Shown: positions 1-14,538 of the stretch, in pieces | Numbering within the stretch: the first letter of the stretch is position 1 | Layout: each line of letters starts with the position of its first letter | Origin: Epiperipatus broadwayi | Lineage: Eukaryota; Onychophora; Udeonychophora; Euonychophora; Peripatidae | NCBI GenBank assembly: GCA_028023455.1 | Contig: JAQFVV010012674.1 | Coordinates: 215,491-279,490, forward strand | Direction of reading: 5' to 3' | Length of the DNA stretch: 64,000 nucleotides | Made by a program: the position numbers and the translations under genes | The notes under the pieces: model-generated | What the model saw: only the letters and a program-made list of their open reading frames with translations | Told to the model about the DNA's origin: nothing | The model's database searches: none

Positions 1-65
1 TTTGAGATACATTTTTTTTTTTTTTTCATAATTTCAGATTAAAAATTATAGTTTAAAAAGATATA

Positions 66-67
66 AC

Positions 68-111
<44 letters not shown>

Positions 112-155
112 TGATGATGATGTTGATGATGATGATGACGACGACGACGATGACG
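66..155. repeat. AAT/GAT/GAC trinucleotide microsatellite
   Basis: The tract starts as AAT units, shifts to GAT, then to GAC, so it is a graded compound microsatellite. It lies about 90 bp upstream of the first ATG of a broken ORF. Confidence 0.95.
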
Positions 156-243
156 CTAATTTTTTAAAATGATGTAAAATTGCACTTTTTCTAGTCATCT
201 CGTGCTTTTTAGTAATTTTATTTATTTAATTCCTTTAATCACT

Positions 244-924
244 ATGTATCTGTTTTTATATTGTTTCGTGATTTATATCGCTAAAGTTTTTTTAAATAAA
301 AATGATTCATTAATTTTTGGACTTGTGACCAGAAAACCACCCGATACTCCAGAAAATGTCTATTTTGAAATTCTTCAAAATATTTCTTTTCGTATCAGTG
401 AAGTAATGCAAACTAAAAAGGAAATAGAAATAAAATTTATTTTGGCAGAACTTCATCAATGCGGTATCGATCACATAGCCCATTATGCTCAGAAATTATT
501 GTCCGATTTTGACATCAATACATTTTTTCAATATTCGTGTGAAATTGATGCCGAATATATGGCTCGTTGGGTAACTCATATTTCGAAACCTCTATTCATT
601 CTCGACACAAATTTTATGTTGAATAGACATTTATTCAATACTACGGTCCGTCTTAGAAACAATTTAGATGTAGACGTTTCCGTAATGTTTCAGTTGGCCA
701 AATATTATAAATAAACACGAATTGGAATAATTCATGAATTATACGGACTCCCAATAAGTGATATTCTTTTCAATTTTTGTGAGACAATCGTGAGTCGTTT
801 TCCAGATTTTGAAATATATCCTATTATATTACCATATGAAAAAGATGAAGTCATTATTAATGGGTTAACAAATGCATCACTGATTGCAAGAAGTAATTAT
901 ACAAACACTTACTTTCATAGGTTA
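244..924 (+). pseudogene. Unrecognised membrane-anchored protein, broken by one in-frame stop
   Basis: From the ATG at 244 the frame stays open to a TAA at 712-714, then continues in the same frame without another stop up to the TATC microsatellite at about 925. The sequence looks coding: mixed residues and no repeats. The N-terminus holds a hydrophobic run (about residues 1-17, rich in L, F, Y, V and I) that could be a signal anchor. Past it come acidic and aromatic stretches such as CEIDAEYMARWVTH and, after the stop, IIHELYGLPISDILFNF. A GTG at 202 extends the frame but is an unlikely start in an animal. I do not recognise the family. It could be a decayed host gene, one exon of a gene, or an old viral or transposon ORF. 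The stop, and the microsatellite replacing its 3' end, argue against function. Confidence 0.4.
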
Positions 925-925
925 T

Positions 926-5640
<4,715 letters not shown>

Positions 5641-5643
5641 ATT

Positions 5644-5871
5644 CTATATTGAACAATATGTATGACTTTTATTAATCATGTCTTGCAGGACATAGAACCA
5701 AACTGCGAGCATTATAGGTAACTTTAAACCTTGCTCGATTATTCTTATTTCCTTTCTTCTGACAAGATTATCTCTAAGAGACATTATATCAGCTTTCTTT
5801 AGTCTAGATTCTACGTTTCTATGCTCTATCCTTTTATTTCTGGATGTCTCTAAACCCATAATATTGATCAA
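5644..5871 (-). pseudogene. Short basic ORF, possible downstream part of the gag-like locus
   Basis: A 75-residue frame, basic and helical-looking (for example RNVESRLKKADIMSL). It follows the lysine-rich ORF on the same strand by about 17 bp. The alternation of charged heptads resembles the rest of the locus. I do not recognise it; it could be the decayed end of the same protein or a chance frame. Confidence 0.3.
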
Positions 5872-5888
5872 CTTTCTGTTTACTTTTT

Positions 5889-6497
5889 TTAGTTTGATTT
5901 TGGCTTTTCCAATTTCTTTTTTTCTTCATCAACAATCTTTCTACTAAGATTTAAATCAACTATCTTTTCATTTATTAATTTAAATTTGACTTTTGCTCTC
6001 CCAAAATTTCTTATATAATCTACACCTTTATTAAGATAACTTATCTTAACCTTCTCTCTACTCATCTCTTTGAATTTTACTTTAATTTTCTTTATAAGTT
6101 TATTGTGACTATTTACTTCTCTCATAAAATCTACTTTAGTTTTCTTCTTACTTTTACATTTAAGCTTTACTTTGGCTTTGCATAAATCTTTTTCTGGATT
6201 AATAAGTTTTCTAAGAAAATTTAAATCAAACATCTTTGTCTTCTTCATTTTACATTTTATTTTCACTTTATCGACTTCTCTAGCATGACTAACACTTTCT
6301 ATTAAATATTTCATACTACATATTACATGTTTAGTATCTCCATAAAATATTTTTTTTAAAACATTCGCCTTCACCTTATGTTCTAAATAATCAAGAACAC
6401 ATTGTGGAATATAATTTTTATTTTTACTTTTAAATGTATGACTAGTGATATCAGTAATCTTTAACAACTCATTTTCCAAAATTTCTGGATACTTCAT
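5889..6497 (-). CDS. Lysine-rich repeat protein, unrecognised
   Basis: A 202-residue frame with a clear ATG. The first 70 residues look like a mixed globular segment (KNYIPQCVLDYLEHKV). The rest is built from degenerate repeats of roughly 30-35 residues. Each has a KxKxK-type basic strand (KVKIKCKMKK, KAKVKLKCKSKKK, KIKVKFK, KAKVKFK-like AKVKFKL) followed by a D-rich or F-L-R-K segment (DLNFLRKLI, DFMREV, DLNLSRKIV). It sits downstream of a coiled-coil, gag-like region on the same strand, so it may belong to the same retroelement, perhaps as a nucleic-acid-binding part. No protease, RT, integrase or zinc knuckle is visible. Function unknown. Confidence 0.4.
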   Translation of the reverse strand: MKYPEILENELLKITDITSHTFKSKNKNYIPQCVLDYLEHKVKANVLKKIFYGDTKHVICSMKYLIESVSHAREVDKVKIKCKMKKTKMFDLNFLRKLINPEKDLCKAKVKLKCKSKKKTKVDFMREVNSHNKLIKKIKVKFKEMSREKVKISYLNKGVDYIRNFGRAKVKFKLINEKIVDLNLSRKIVDEEKKKLEKPKSN

Positions 6498-6662
6498 ATC
6501 TAAAGATATTATTTCTTTCTTCTTTTACCAACTTCTTTCTGTTTATCCAGATTCTTTTTGAAATCTTAAAACATGTCTATAGCTACATTTTCATCTAATT
6601 CTGAGTCTTGACCATATATTTCTCTAAGTTCTTTATATACATTTATTTCATCACTAGCTAAA

Positions 6663-7506
6663 CTAATGTTTTTTATTAATCTGCATAACTTGGTCATTAA
6701 TATTCTCTTGCATTTTTAGCTTTATTTTGGGTATTTCTAATCTTGCTTCTAGCTTTGTTTCTAGTTTCACTTCTAATTTTATCTCTGACATTTCTGACTT
6801 TATTTCAACCATCCTCTCCTCTGATTTCTTTTGACTCAATTTTATTTCTATTGCTATCTCTGATTCCTGACTTTTTACTTTCTCCTCCACATCTTTCATC
6901 TGCCTAACTATTCTAGTGTTTATTTCTACCATCTCTGACCTTATTCCTAACATTTCCAATTTAATTTCAGCTATCCTTTCTCGTGACTTATCTTTATTCA
7001 ATTTTATTTCTTTTAGTTCTGACTTCAATTCTACAAACATCTCTTCTGACTTTTCTCTATCTTCTATTCGACCAGACTTCAATTCTACTTGACCAGACTT
7101 TAGTTCTGCAAACATCTCTTCTGATTTTTCTCTATCCTCTACTCATCCAGACTTTAGTTCCCTTAATTCTGATTTCAATTCTGCTTGTCTTGAGTTTAGT
7201 TCTTCTCTTAATTCTGATTTCAATTCTTTTATTTCAGCTTGCCCTAACTCTAATTTTGCAAAAAAAAAAAAACAATTTGGCCCACATCGGCAAATCATCA
7301 TCCGTGGTTTCACAAATATTATCTCTCATCTTACTAGAGTCTACCAATGACATATCTATAGCTTCATTTCCTGATTCAAAGTAAGGGGACATTGCAACAA
7401 TGTCTGGAGATGGTGTCTCTTGAGACCCACCCAAACTATCGTATAAACTAAACTCTTCCATTTTATAATCTCTTAAAAATTTATTAAAACTATTTAAAGA
7501 AAACAA
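6663..7506 (-). pseudogene. Coiled-coil gag-like protein, broken by a homopolymer frameshift and a stop
   Basis: The reading starts near 7458 with MEEFSLYDSLGGSQ and an acidic segment, reaches DLPMWAKL, then meets a run of about a dozen A on the plus strand (near 7260-7272) that shifts the frame. In the shifted frame the protein continues as AKLELGQAEIKELKSEL. A TGA interrupts it near 7143, where a neighbouring repeat has a glutamine codon. It ends at 6663 after a long coiled coil. Repeats of an ELKSG/EDREKSEEMF type are obvious. Such ELKSGQ coiled coils are common in Gag proteins of animal LTR retrotransposons. I infer a decayed gag. A GGTGGAGGTTGGAGCTGGTA stretch (minus strand, about 7515-7535) just upstream could be leader sequence. 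No LTRs were found. Confidence 0.45.
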
Positions 7507-7535
7507 GGGTTACCAGCTCCAACCTCCACCAAACC

Positions 7536-8400
<865 letters not shown>

Positions 8401-8739
8401 TAATGGCAGGACTACTGTTAACTGCTTCATGATAACTAACAACTGATATCATAATTTGGATTGAAGCAGTGAATGAGAACAATGAATCACCAGTGACATG
8501 AATACATCATATACTTAAGACAATAACAAAAATTCTCCATCCATCACCAAAAACTTGCAATACAATCAACAAATCTCCAACAATCAAGTATGCTATTTAA
8601 CATTCAAAATCATAGACTTTCTATAACAGATGGGTTCCAGATATGAACAAAATTAACACTTTATAATTTAATACTATCAATAATTCTATGTTTATCTAGC
8701 ATCAGTACCATATTTAATTGATAAGAAAAAGATATATAT

Positions 8740-8902
8740 ATATATATAATTGAAATAATATTTTTAACGGTTTATAAATAATTACAAACAATCTTAAAAT
8801 CCGCAGAAGTACTTCTGGTTACTTTCTAACCTGCCTCAACTGCCATTAAATTCAAAAACCAAAAGCGGAAGCAAACGTCATCAATTCAAATTCCATGAAT
8901 CT
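8740..8902 (-). other. PLE family Z 3' untranslated region
   Basis: Sequence between the end of the family Z ORF (near 8870-8890) and a short TA tract at about 8734-8749. It matches the downstream regions of two other family Z copies near 32250-32345 and 36565-36670, including a TTTAATG/TGGCAG block and the hammerhead-like motif annotated separately. Confidence 0.7.
8803..8843 (-). ncRNA. Hammerhead-like ribozyme motif, PLE family Z (left copy)
   Basis: Reading the minus strand: stem I GCAG pairs with CTGC; box 1 is TTGAGGCA in place of CUGANGA; stem II is GGTTA-loop-TAACC (perfect); box 2 reads AGAA; then GTACTT takes the place of a self-complementary stem III. The overall type I hammerhead order is kept but core bases are lost, so it is probably inactive. 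Sister copies at 36602-36644 and 32284-32327 help define it. Confidence 0.45.
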
Positions 8903-9128
8903 CGTATTTTAATGTTAGAAGCTTGTCGATTTATTAGATGAAGACTTTTCACATTTTCAAAATTAAATTTAAATTTATATTTACATGTTTTTTCGTGATC
9001 AAAGAAAACTGAAGAAGATATTAAATCACCATTATTTTTATTTTTTACACGCTTATATAAAAATTCATGTTCCTTCAATCTTTTCTCAATACTGCACCTA
9101 GATTCACCTATATATGATAGCATACAAA
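8855..9128 (-). pseudogene. PLE family Z, GIY-YIG fragment (left arm of head-to-head pair)
   Basis: The minus strand encodes a GIY-YIG endonuclease C-terminus with the motif SYIGESRCSIEKRLKEHEFL, followed by SSSVFFDHEKTCKYKFKF. The typical closing segment (NRQASNIKI) follows directly because about 50 bp between the two is deleted relative to other copies. The RT is absent: the copy is truncated at its 5' end, where it meets an inverted copy of itself at about 9128-9140. Confidence 0.8.
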
Positions 9129-9139
9129 TTTTTTGTGAT
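9129..9139. other. Centre of a family Z head-to-head palindrome
   Basis: Eleven spacer bases separate near-perfect inverted arms. TATGATAGCATACAA on the left matches TTGTATGCTATCATA-type sequence on the right. The arms extend about 270-310 bp on each side, and both point their 3' ends outward. Confidence 0.9.
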
Positions 9140-9455
9140 TGTATGCTATCATATATAGGTGAATCTAGGTGCAGTATTGAGAAAAGATTGAAGGAACATG
9201 AATTGTTATATAAGCGTGTCAAAAATAAAAATAATGGTGATTTAATATCTTCAGTTTTCTTTGATCACGAATAAACATGTAAATATAAATTTAAATTTAA
9301 TTTTGAAAATGTGAAAATTCTTCATGAAGACAGAAACCATAGTAAAATAAAAATTAAAGAGGCAATTTTTATAAAAAGGAATAAAACACATTTAATAAAT
9401 CGACAAGCTTCTAACATTAAAATAATTCGTGGAATTTGAATTGATGACGTTTGTT
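9140..9455 (+). pseudogene. PLE family Z, GIY-YIG fragment (right arm)
   Basis: Inverted copy of the left arm. It encodes YIGESRCSIEKRLKEHE and the following FFDHE, where a GAA to TAA change makes a stop. It retains the [20 protein letters not shown]-like segment missing from the left arm. It ends at an adjacent (TA)n tract that removes its 3' untranslated region, so no hammerhead motif remains here. The GIY-YIG domain of PLEs is the target-nicking endonuclease. Confidence 0.8.
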
Positions 9456-9456
9456 T

Positions 9457-9578
<122 letters not shown>

Positions 9579-9664
9579 TACAAGCATAAAGCTAAACTAG
9601 TTAATATAAAATCAAAACTACCCAAAAACCAAAATTAAACCAGACCAGCATAAAAATAACAAAA

Positions 9665-9708
9665 ACACAACCTAAGGTTTCACTGCTACAAGCAGACTTC
9701 TCAAGTGT
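9665..9708 (-). ncRNA. Hammerhead-like motif, PLE family X left arm
   Basis: Minus strand: stem I ACAC/GTGT; box 1 TTGAGAA (C3 to U and G8 to A relative to CUGANGA); stem II CTGCT-TGT-AGCAG; box 2 GAAA intact; stem III ACCTTAGGT, nearly self-complementary; then U17. The two core changes together would keep the known C3-G8 pair as U3-A8. Found in both arms of the pair. Confidence 0.6.
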
Positions 9709-9727
9709 AAAGAACTACTAAAACTAC

Positions 9728-9772
<45 letters not shown>

Positions 9773-9860
9773 AAACTACCCACAAATCCATTCACTTCCC
9801 ATCCACCCTTAATATTAAAAGAACTCTTAAATAAGTTAATTGCTTCAGAATAATAAATTT

Positions 9861-10868
9861 TCAATAATAAAGTCTCTTAAATTCTTCATTTGATTTCATT
9901 TCTCTCAAAGAAGATAACCTTAGCTTCATCAAATCAATAGTGTGGCCTGTATCTTTTTCACGGACATACAAAGCAGAACTAATATATCTATTTTTAACTC
10001 TACTTTTATGAACCTTTACTCTTTCATTTAAACTCAAACTACTCTGACCTATGTAAACCTTCTTACAAAATAAACAAGGAATAAAATATACCACACCAGG
10101 AATAGTCTTTCTATCAAAAACTTCCTTTGTATTATTCAATAAATTATTCAATGTAACACCCCTTTTCCAAGCAATTTTCCTATTTCCAAATAATATACTA
10201 TTTCTACACACAATTTTATAAGAAGACAATTTAAATGGCAAAGAAATAAAATCATATTTTTCTTTAACCTTTACATCCTTACAAATATTACTATTAAATA
10301 AAATACTTTTAACAAATTTATCAGAGTATCCAACACTTAAATAATCTTTATAAAATTGATATTTCTGAAACAAAGCTACCCCCCTAGAATTATTTAATTT
10401 AATATTCCTATGACAATAATTCCTTAAAGCAGCTACTTTATGAGATACAGACTGATAGCTATCAGGTTTAATTATAGATCCTAATTCTTTACTTTTAACT
10501 AAATGACTGCACAATAAAAAAATAGTTTCTACATTTCTAGTCACCAAAAGATCTAAAAATTTTATCTTACCAAAATCTAATCCACCTCCTTCTAACACAA
10601 ATTTTATAGTAGGATCAGAATAATTAAACTCATTTACAAATTCCTCCAATTTATCATTCTCAACTATAAATAAACAATCATCAACATATCTGACAAATAA
10701 TTTTACATATAAATAATTCTTTTTAATAATAATTTCCTGTTCCATAAAACTAATATAAACTGAACATACTAAAGGAGAATTAATATAACCTATTATCCAA
10801 CCTTCCTTAATCTTATAAAAATTATCTTTATATGTAAAATACATAGAATCTTCCAATAACAAAAGCAA
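9861..10868 (-). pseudogene. PLE family X reverse transcriptase (partial) plus GIY-YIG endonuclease
   Basis: A 335-residue open frame. A degenerate RT motif B (GWIIGYINSPLVCSVYISF, about 23-41) is followed by the catalytic RYVDDCLF (about 60-67). Then comes FLDLLVTR and the PLE connector (PDSYQSVSHKVAALRNYCHR, about 135-154). A GIY-YIG domain follows: GVVYFIPC (258-265), VYIGQSSLSLNERVKVHKSR (271-290) and the TGHTID motif near 308-312. The frame leaves the conserved reading just after TGHTID through loss of one T (GATTTG here, GATTTTG in the right arm), so the last 20 residues are out of frame. The N-terminal RT fingers and motif A are missing. PLE proteins copy their RNA from a nicked chromosomal end. 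This copy is dead. Confidence 0.85.
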
Positions 10869-10898
10869 ATCTTTAATTACCTTAATTTTATTTTTTAT

Positions 10899-10933
10899 TT
10901 TCTGTCTGTATTGATTAAGAAAGATTCTTTATC
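10899..10933. other. Centre of the family X head-to-head palindrome
   Basis: About 35 bp of spacer between the arms. AAAAGCAAATCTTTAATTA on the left reappears inverted at 10950-10968. The arms are about 1.26-1.3 kb, making this one of the longest palindromes in the window. Confidence 0.9.
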
Positions 10934-12190
10934 AAAAATAAAATTAAGATAATTAAAGATTTGCTTTTGTTATTGGAAGATTCTATGTATTTTACTTATA
11001 AAGGTAATTTTTATAAGATTAAGGTAGGTTGGATAATAGGTTATTTCTACTTTAGTATGTTCAGTTTATATTAGTTTTATGGAACAGGAAATTATTATTA
11101 AAAAATAATTGTTTATATGTAAAATTATTTGTCAGATAAGTTGATGATTGTTTATTTGTAGTTGAAAATGATAAATTGGAGGAATTTGTAAATGAGTTTA
11201 ATTGTTTTGATCCTTCTATAAAATTTGTGTTAGAAGGAGGGGGGTTCGATTTTGGTAAGTTAAAATTTTTAGATCTTTTGGTGATTAGAAATGTAGAAAC
11301 TAATTGTTTATTGTGCAGTCATTTAGTTAAAAGTAAAGAATTAAGATCTATACTTAAACCTGATAGCTATCAGTCTGTATCTCATAAAGTAGCTGCTTTA
11401 AGAAATTATTGTCATAGAAATATTAAATTAAATAATTCTAGTGGGGTTGCTTTGTTTCAGAAATAATCAATTTTATAATGATTACTTGAGTGTTGGATAC
11501 TCTGATAAATTTGTTAAAAGTATTTTATTTAATAGTAATATTTGTAAGGATGTAAAGGTTAGAGAAAAAATATGATTTTATTTCTTTGCCATTTAAATTG
11601 TCTTCTTATAAAATTGTGTGTAGAAATAGTATATTGTTTGGAAATAAGAAAATTGCTTGGAAAAGGGGTGTTACATTGAATAATTTATTAAATAATACAA
11701 AAGAAGTTTTTGATATAAAGACTATTCCTGGTGTAGTATATTTTATTCCTTGTTTATTTTGTATGAATGTTTACATAGGTCAGAGTAGTTTGAGATTAAA
11801 TGAAAGAATAAAGGTTCATAAAAGTAGAGTTAAAATAGATATCGTAGTTCTGCTTTGTATGTCCATGAAAAAGATACAGGACATACTATTGATTTTGATG
11901 AAGCTAAGGTTGTCTTCTTTGAGAGAAATGAAATCAAAAGAAGAATTAAAGAGTCTTTATTATTGAAAATTTATTATTCTGAAGCAATTAACTTATTTAA
12001 GAGTTCTTTTTATATTAAGGGTGGATGGGAAGTGAATGGATTTGTGGGTAGTTTTTAATATTATATATATTGTGTAGTTTTTGTAGTTCTTTACACTTGA
12101 GAAGTCTGCTTGTAGCAATGAAACTTTAGTTTGTGTTTTTGTTATTTTTATGCTGGTCTGGTTTAATTTTGGTTTTGGGGTAGTTTTGAT
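10934..12190 (+). mobile_element. PLE family X, right arm of head-to-head pair (pseudogene)
   Basis: Inverted copy of the left arm, carrying RT and GIY-YIG coding sequence with several frameshifts. Readable pieces are 11176-11466 (RT connector, with KPDSYQSVSHKVAALRNYCH), 11586-11966 (GIY-YIG, with VYIGQSSLRLNERIKVHKSR) and 11855-12058 (the true C-terminus, with TGHTIDFDEAKVVFFERNEI and IYYSEAINLFKSS). The YVDD region reads as a damaged R-to-stop form near 11138-11155. The 3' region ends in TA-rich sequence at about 12190. Confidence 0.85.
12093..12136 (+). ncRNA. Hammerhead-like motif, PLE family X right arm
   Basis: Stem I ACAC/GTGT; box 1 TTGAGAA; stem II CTGCT-TGT-AGCAA (one pair lost); GAAA intact; then ACTTTAGT as a short stem III; GTGT closes stem I. 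It shares the C3U/G8A double change with the left arm. Confidence 0.55.
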
Positions 12191-12192
12191 TA

Positions 12193-12265
12193 TATATATA
12201 TATATATATATATCAAAATATATATAGATATATATAACTCTCATTTATACTCATATATATATATA
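12193..12265. repeat. TA-rich tract between families X and Y
   Basis: Interrupted TA repeats. The right arm of the X pair ends on one side, and the minus-strand family Y copy ends on the other. Confidence 0.85.
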
Positions 12266-12369
12266 TGTAATAAATAAAGTTTGATATCTGTATTCGTTTC
12301 ACAATATATGTAATATACAAATCAATATATATATATATCAAAATACTGTACAATTTATATAAATTATAT

Positions 12370-12420
12370 TCTTTTAGAAGTACTTTCGACTATACACTTT
12401 GTAGTCTTTATCAACTATAT
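12370..12420 (-). ncRNA. Hammerhead-like motif, PLE family Y
   Basis: Minus strand: stem I TAG/CTA with further A-U pairs; box 1 TTGATAA (C3 to U, G8 to A); stem II GACTA/TAGTC with one extra A at its base; GAAA intact; then AGTACT, a perfect self-complementary stem III of the dimer-forming type; U17. It lies about 60-100 bp after the stop codon of the PLE ORF. Confidence 0.6.
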
Positions 12421-12471
12421 AACGTTGAATAATCAAAACAAGACAACCCTTAACAATACCCATAATTCAAT

Positions 12472-14100
12472 TCAGATTTCCCACAATTCTGTTATTTTAA
12501 CATTTGATGACTGGTGATTCATTAACATTTGACAATTTCTTGAAATCAACATAGCCTCTTTTATTTTACGTTTATTATGACAACGTTCAATTTGAATAAT
12601 TTTCATATTTTTATAATCAAATTTAAATCCATATTGACAACATTTATTATGATCAAATATAACAGATGATGAAGGTTTATTTACATCTGTTCCATATTGG
12701 TTCTCTTTTTGAATTCTATTATATAAAAGCATATGTTCTTTTATTCTCTTCTCAAATGTACACTTAGATTCACCAATGTATTGTATGCCGCATCCACATA
12801 TCAATCTATATATAATAGAATTTTGATTAAACTTTGAATTTTGAATTTTAGAATTATTAAGCAATCTATTTATGTTATTTGTAGAGAAAAAAGCAATATG
12901 ACACAAACCATTATAAATTTTCCTAATAAACTTGACCTGCTCATCTGATATAAATGGCATTGAAATCCATTTCATTTTGATATTTTTATTTTTAATTTTA
13001 TTATAGTGTTGATTTCTTTTAAATCCTTTAATAATATTAGCAATTGCATTTTTATAATAACCAATTTTCAACAAGTCATTAACAAATAAATGTATATTTT
13101 TAATTTTATCACTAGAATATTTGCATAATTTTTCATTTCGAAATAAGAATGATTTCAATCCAGACAGCTTATGACACATAGGTACATGTGATTCATATGG
13201 AATAAAACCTCTAGTTTCAATTGGTTTAATTAACATAAGATAATCCAAACTGTAATCATTAAGAGTAACTTGAATATCCAAGAATTTTATGGAATTGTAT
13301 TTCTCTTTAGTTATAACCCATTTTATATCCTTAATCTCATTTAATTCATTAAATAAATTGACTATTAATTCTTGTTTTCCACATATAAAAACATCATCCA
13401 CATATCTATGATATACTTTAATTTCTTGATATTTCAATTGTTTTAAAATTTTACTTTCATATGTTGATATAACAAAATTACAAATTTGAGCAACAGCAGG
13501 AAGACCCATTGGCCAACCAAAATTCATTTTATAATTTTCATTATTAAAATTAACATAAATATTTTTATCAATAAACTGCAATACTTTTATAATAAAATTT
13601 ATAATATCAGACTTTACATTTTTTGAAACAAGAGCATTATAAATAATATTAATTGACTCTATTCTATCAATTGATCCATACATTTCATTTATATCAAAAG
13701 TACAAATTGTGTCATGTAAATCTATATTTATATTCTTAATTTTATCTACAAAATCAAACGATGATGAAATAGTATATTCTCCAAAACCTAAAATATCTTG
13801 AAGTAATAATCCAATATATCTACATGTTTGATAATAATATGCACCACCAAAATCAACCATCAATCTCAATGGATAATTTTCTTTATGTAGCTTTATATTC
13901 GAAAATATCCTAGGGCAAATAGCAGATGATGGATATAAGTTATAATATGTATGACTATCAATAGCTTTATTCTTAGCTTTTTTTAAAATTTCATTTATAA
14001 ATTTCATGCAAGATGTATCAATATTTATTATTTCACTATTTTGAAATTTAAGCTTTTTCATTTGATCCATAACTTTTTCATTATATTTCGCTCTAAACAC
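12472..14100 (-). CDS. PLE family Y reverse transcriptase plus GIY-YIG endonuclease
   Basis: A 542-residue frame that is the main part of a Penelope-like protein. Visible motifs: PRIFSNIKLHKENYPLRLMV (about 63-82), motif A TICTFDINEMYGSI (131-144), motif B FGWPMGLPAVAQICNF (194-209), catalytic HRYVDDVFI (231-239), FLDIQV (273-278), then the PLE connector HVPMCHKLSGLKSFLFRNEK (305-324). A KWISMPF block leads to the GIY-YIG domain: IIYRLICGCGIQYIGESKC (429-447), EKRIKEHMLLY, SSSVIFDHNKCC, and the C-terminal KRKIKEAMLI and SSNVKITELW. The real N-terminus lies upstream in another frame (14411-14058). The RT would extend DNA 3' ends nicked by the GIY-YIG nuclease. All catalytic RT residues are present, so decay is recent. 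Confidence 0.9.
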   Translation of the reverse strand: MFRAKYNEKVMDQMKKLKFQNSEIINIDTSCMKFINEILKKAKNKAIDSHTYYNLYPSSAICPRIFSNIKLHKENYPLRLMVDFGGAYYYQTCRYIGLLLQDILGFGEYTISSSFDFVDKIKNINIDLHDTICTFDINEMYGSIDRIESINIIYNALVSKNVKSDIINFIIKVLQFIDKNIYVNFNNENYKMNFGWPMGLPAVAQICNFVISTYESKILKQLKYQEIKVYHRYVDDVFICGKQELIVNLFNELNEIKDIKWVITKEKYNSIKFLDIQVTLNDYSLDYLMLIKPIETRGFIPYESHVPMCHKLSGLKSFLFRNEKLCKYSSDKIKNIHLFVNDLLKIGYYKNAIANIIKGFKRNQHYNKIKNKNIKMKWISMPFISDEQVKFIRKIYNGLCHIAFFSTNNINRLLNNSKIQNSKFNQNSIIYRLICGCGIQYIGESKCTFEKRIKEHMLLYNRIQKENQYGTDVNKPSSSVIFDHNKCCQYGFKFDYKNMKIIQIERCHNKRKIKEAMLISRNCQMLMNHQSSNVKITELWEI

Positions 14101-14411
14101 ACTAAGTCATTATTTCGCTCTAAACACACTAAGTCATTATTTAATAGGAAACTTTTAAATTTATTAATTTGACATAACCATTTATTATTCCTATTATATT
14201 TAAAGTTTTTATTTTTAACTTCTTTAACAATGTTATTACAAATATTCGCATCACACTTAATCACACTAAATGAATGTTCAATTGCAGAATTCAATTCAAG
14301 ATTACAACCTTTCCATCTACCACCAACATATTTCGATCCGAAATTTAAAATATATTTTGGACTGAAATCCAAATTTATACCAGACAAGTTCACATAATTT
14401 TGATCATTCAT
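14058..14411 (-). pseudogene. N-terminal part of the family Y PLE protein, frameshifted from the rest
   Basis: A 117-residue frame from ATG at 14411. Its first 97 residues (MNDQNYVNLSGINLDFSPKY, GGRWKGCN and so on) match the usual N-terminal region of PLE proteins before the RT. Near its end NDLVCLERN occurs twice because of a 27 bp tandem duplication. Two extra bases (AT, near 14081-14086) then put it out of frame with the downstream 542-residue ORF. Without these two bases the frames join. Confidence 0.8.
14081..14134. repeat. 27 bp tandem duplication next to the frameshift
   Basis: The unit TTTCGCTCTAAACACACTAAG is repeated head-to-tail. The left copy carries two extra bases (TTATATTTC against TTATTTC). 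Confidence 0.9.
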
Positions 14412-14423
14412 TTTATCCGGAAA

Positions 14424-14426
<3 letters not shown>

Positions 14427-14514
<88 letters not shown>

Positions 14515-14538
14515 TATATATATATATATATATATATA
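14427..14538. repeat. (TA)n with an internal T-run
   Basis: TA units to about 14497, about 19 T, then TA again to 14538. Borders the 5' side of the family Y PLE. Confidence 0.95.

Larger units (their letters stand above)
9597..10898 (-). mobile_element. PLE family X, left arm of head-to-head pair
   Basis: Minus-strand, 5'-truncated Penelope-like copy with the second half of RT, the GIY-YIG domain and a 3' region with a hammerhead-like motif. A second short TA tract (9730-9765) lies inside its 3' region. The plus-strand copy at 10934-12190 mirrors it. Confidence 0.85.
12262..14424 (-). mobile_element. PLE family Y, nearly complete copy
   Basis: The element runs from near the (TA)n tract at 14427 to TA-rich DNA near 12262. 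The coding region is 14411-12472 with one frameshift. The 3' region (12471-12262) contains the hammerhead-like motif and matches the 3' region of the second copy at 18842-18915 plus 21498-21640. No 5' terminal repeat is visible because the TA tract begins right upstream of the ORF. Confidence 0.85.

Noticed and set aside
6983-7384. Leucine/isoleucine-rich frame on the plus strand, membrane-protein-like
   Set aside because: It is the antisense of the charged coiled-coil repeats on the minus strand.
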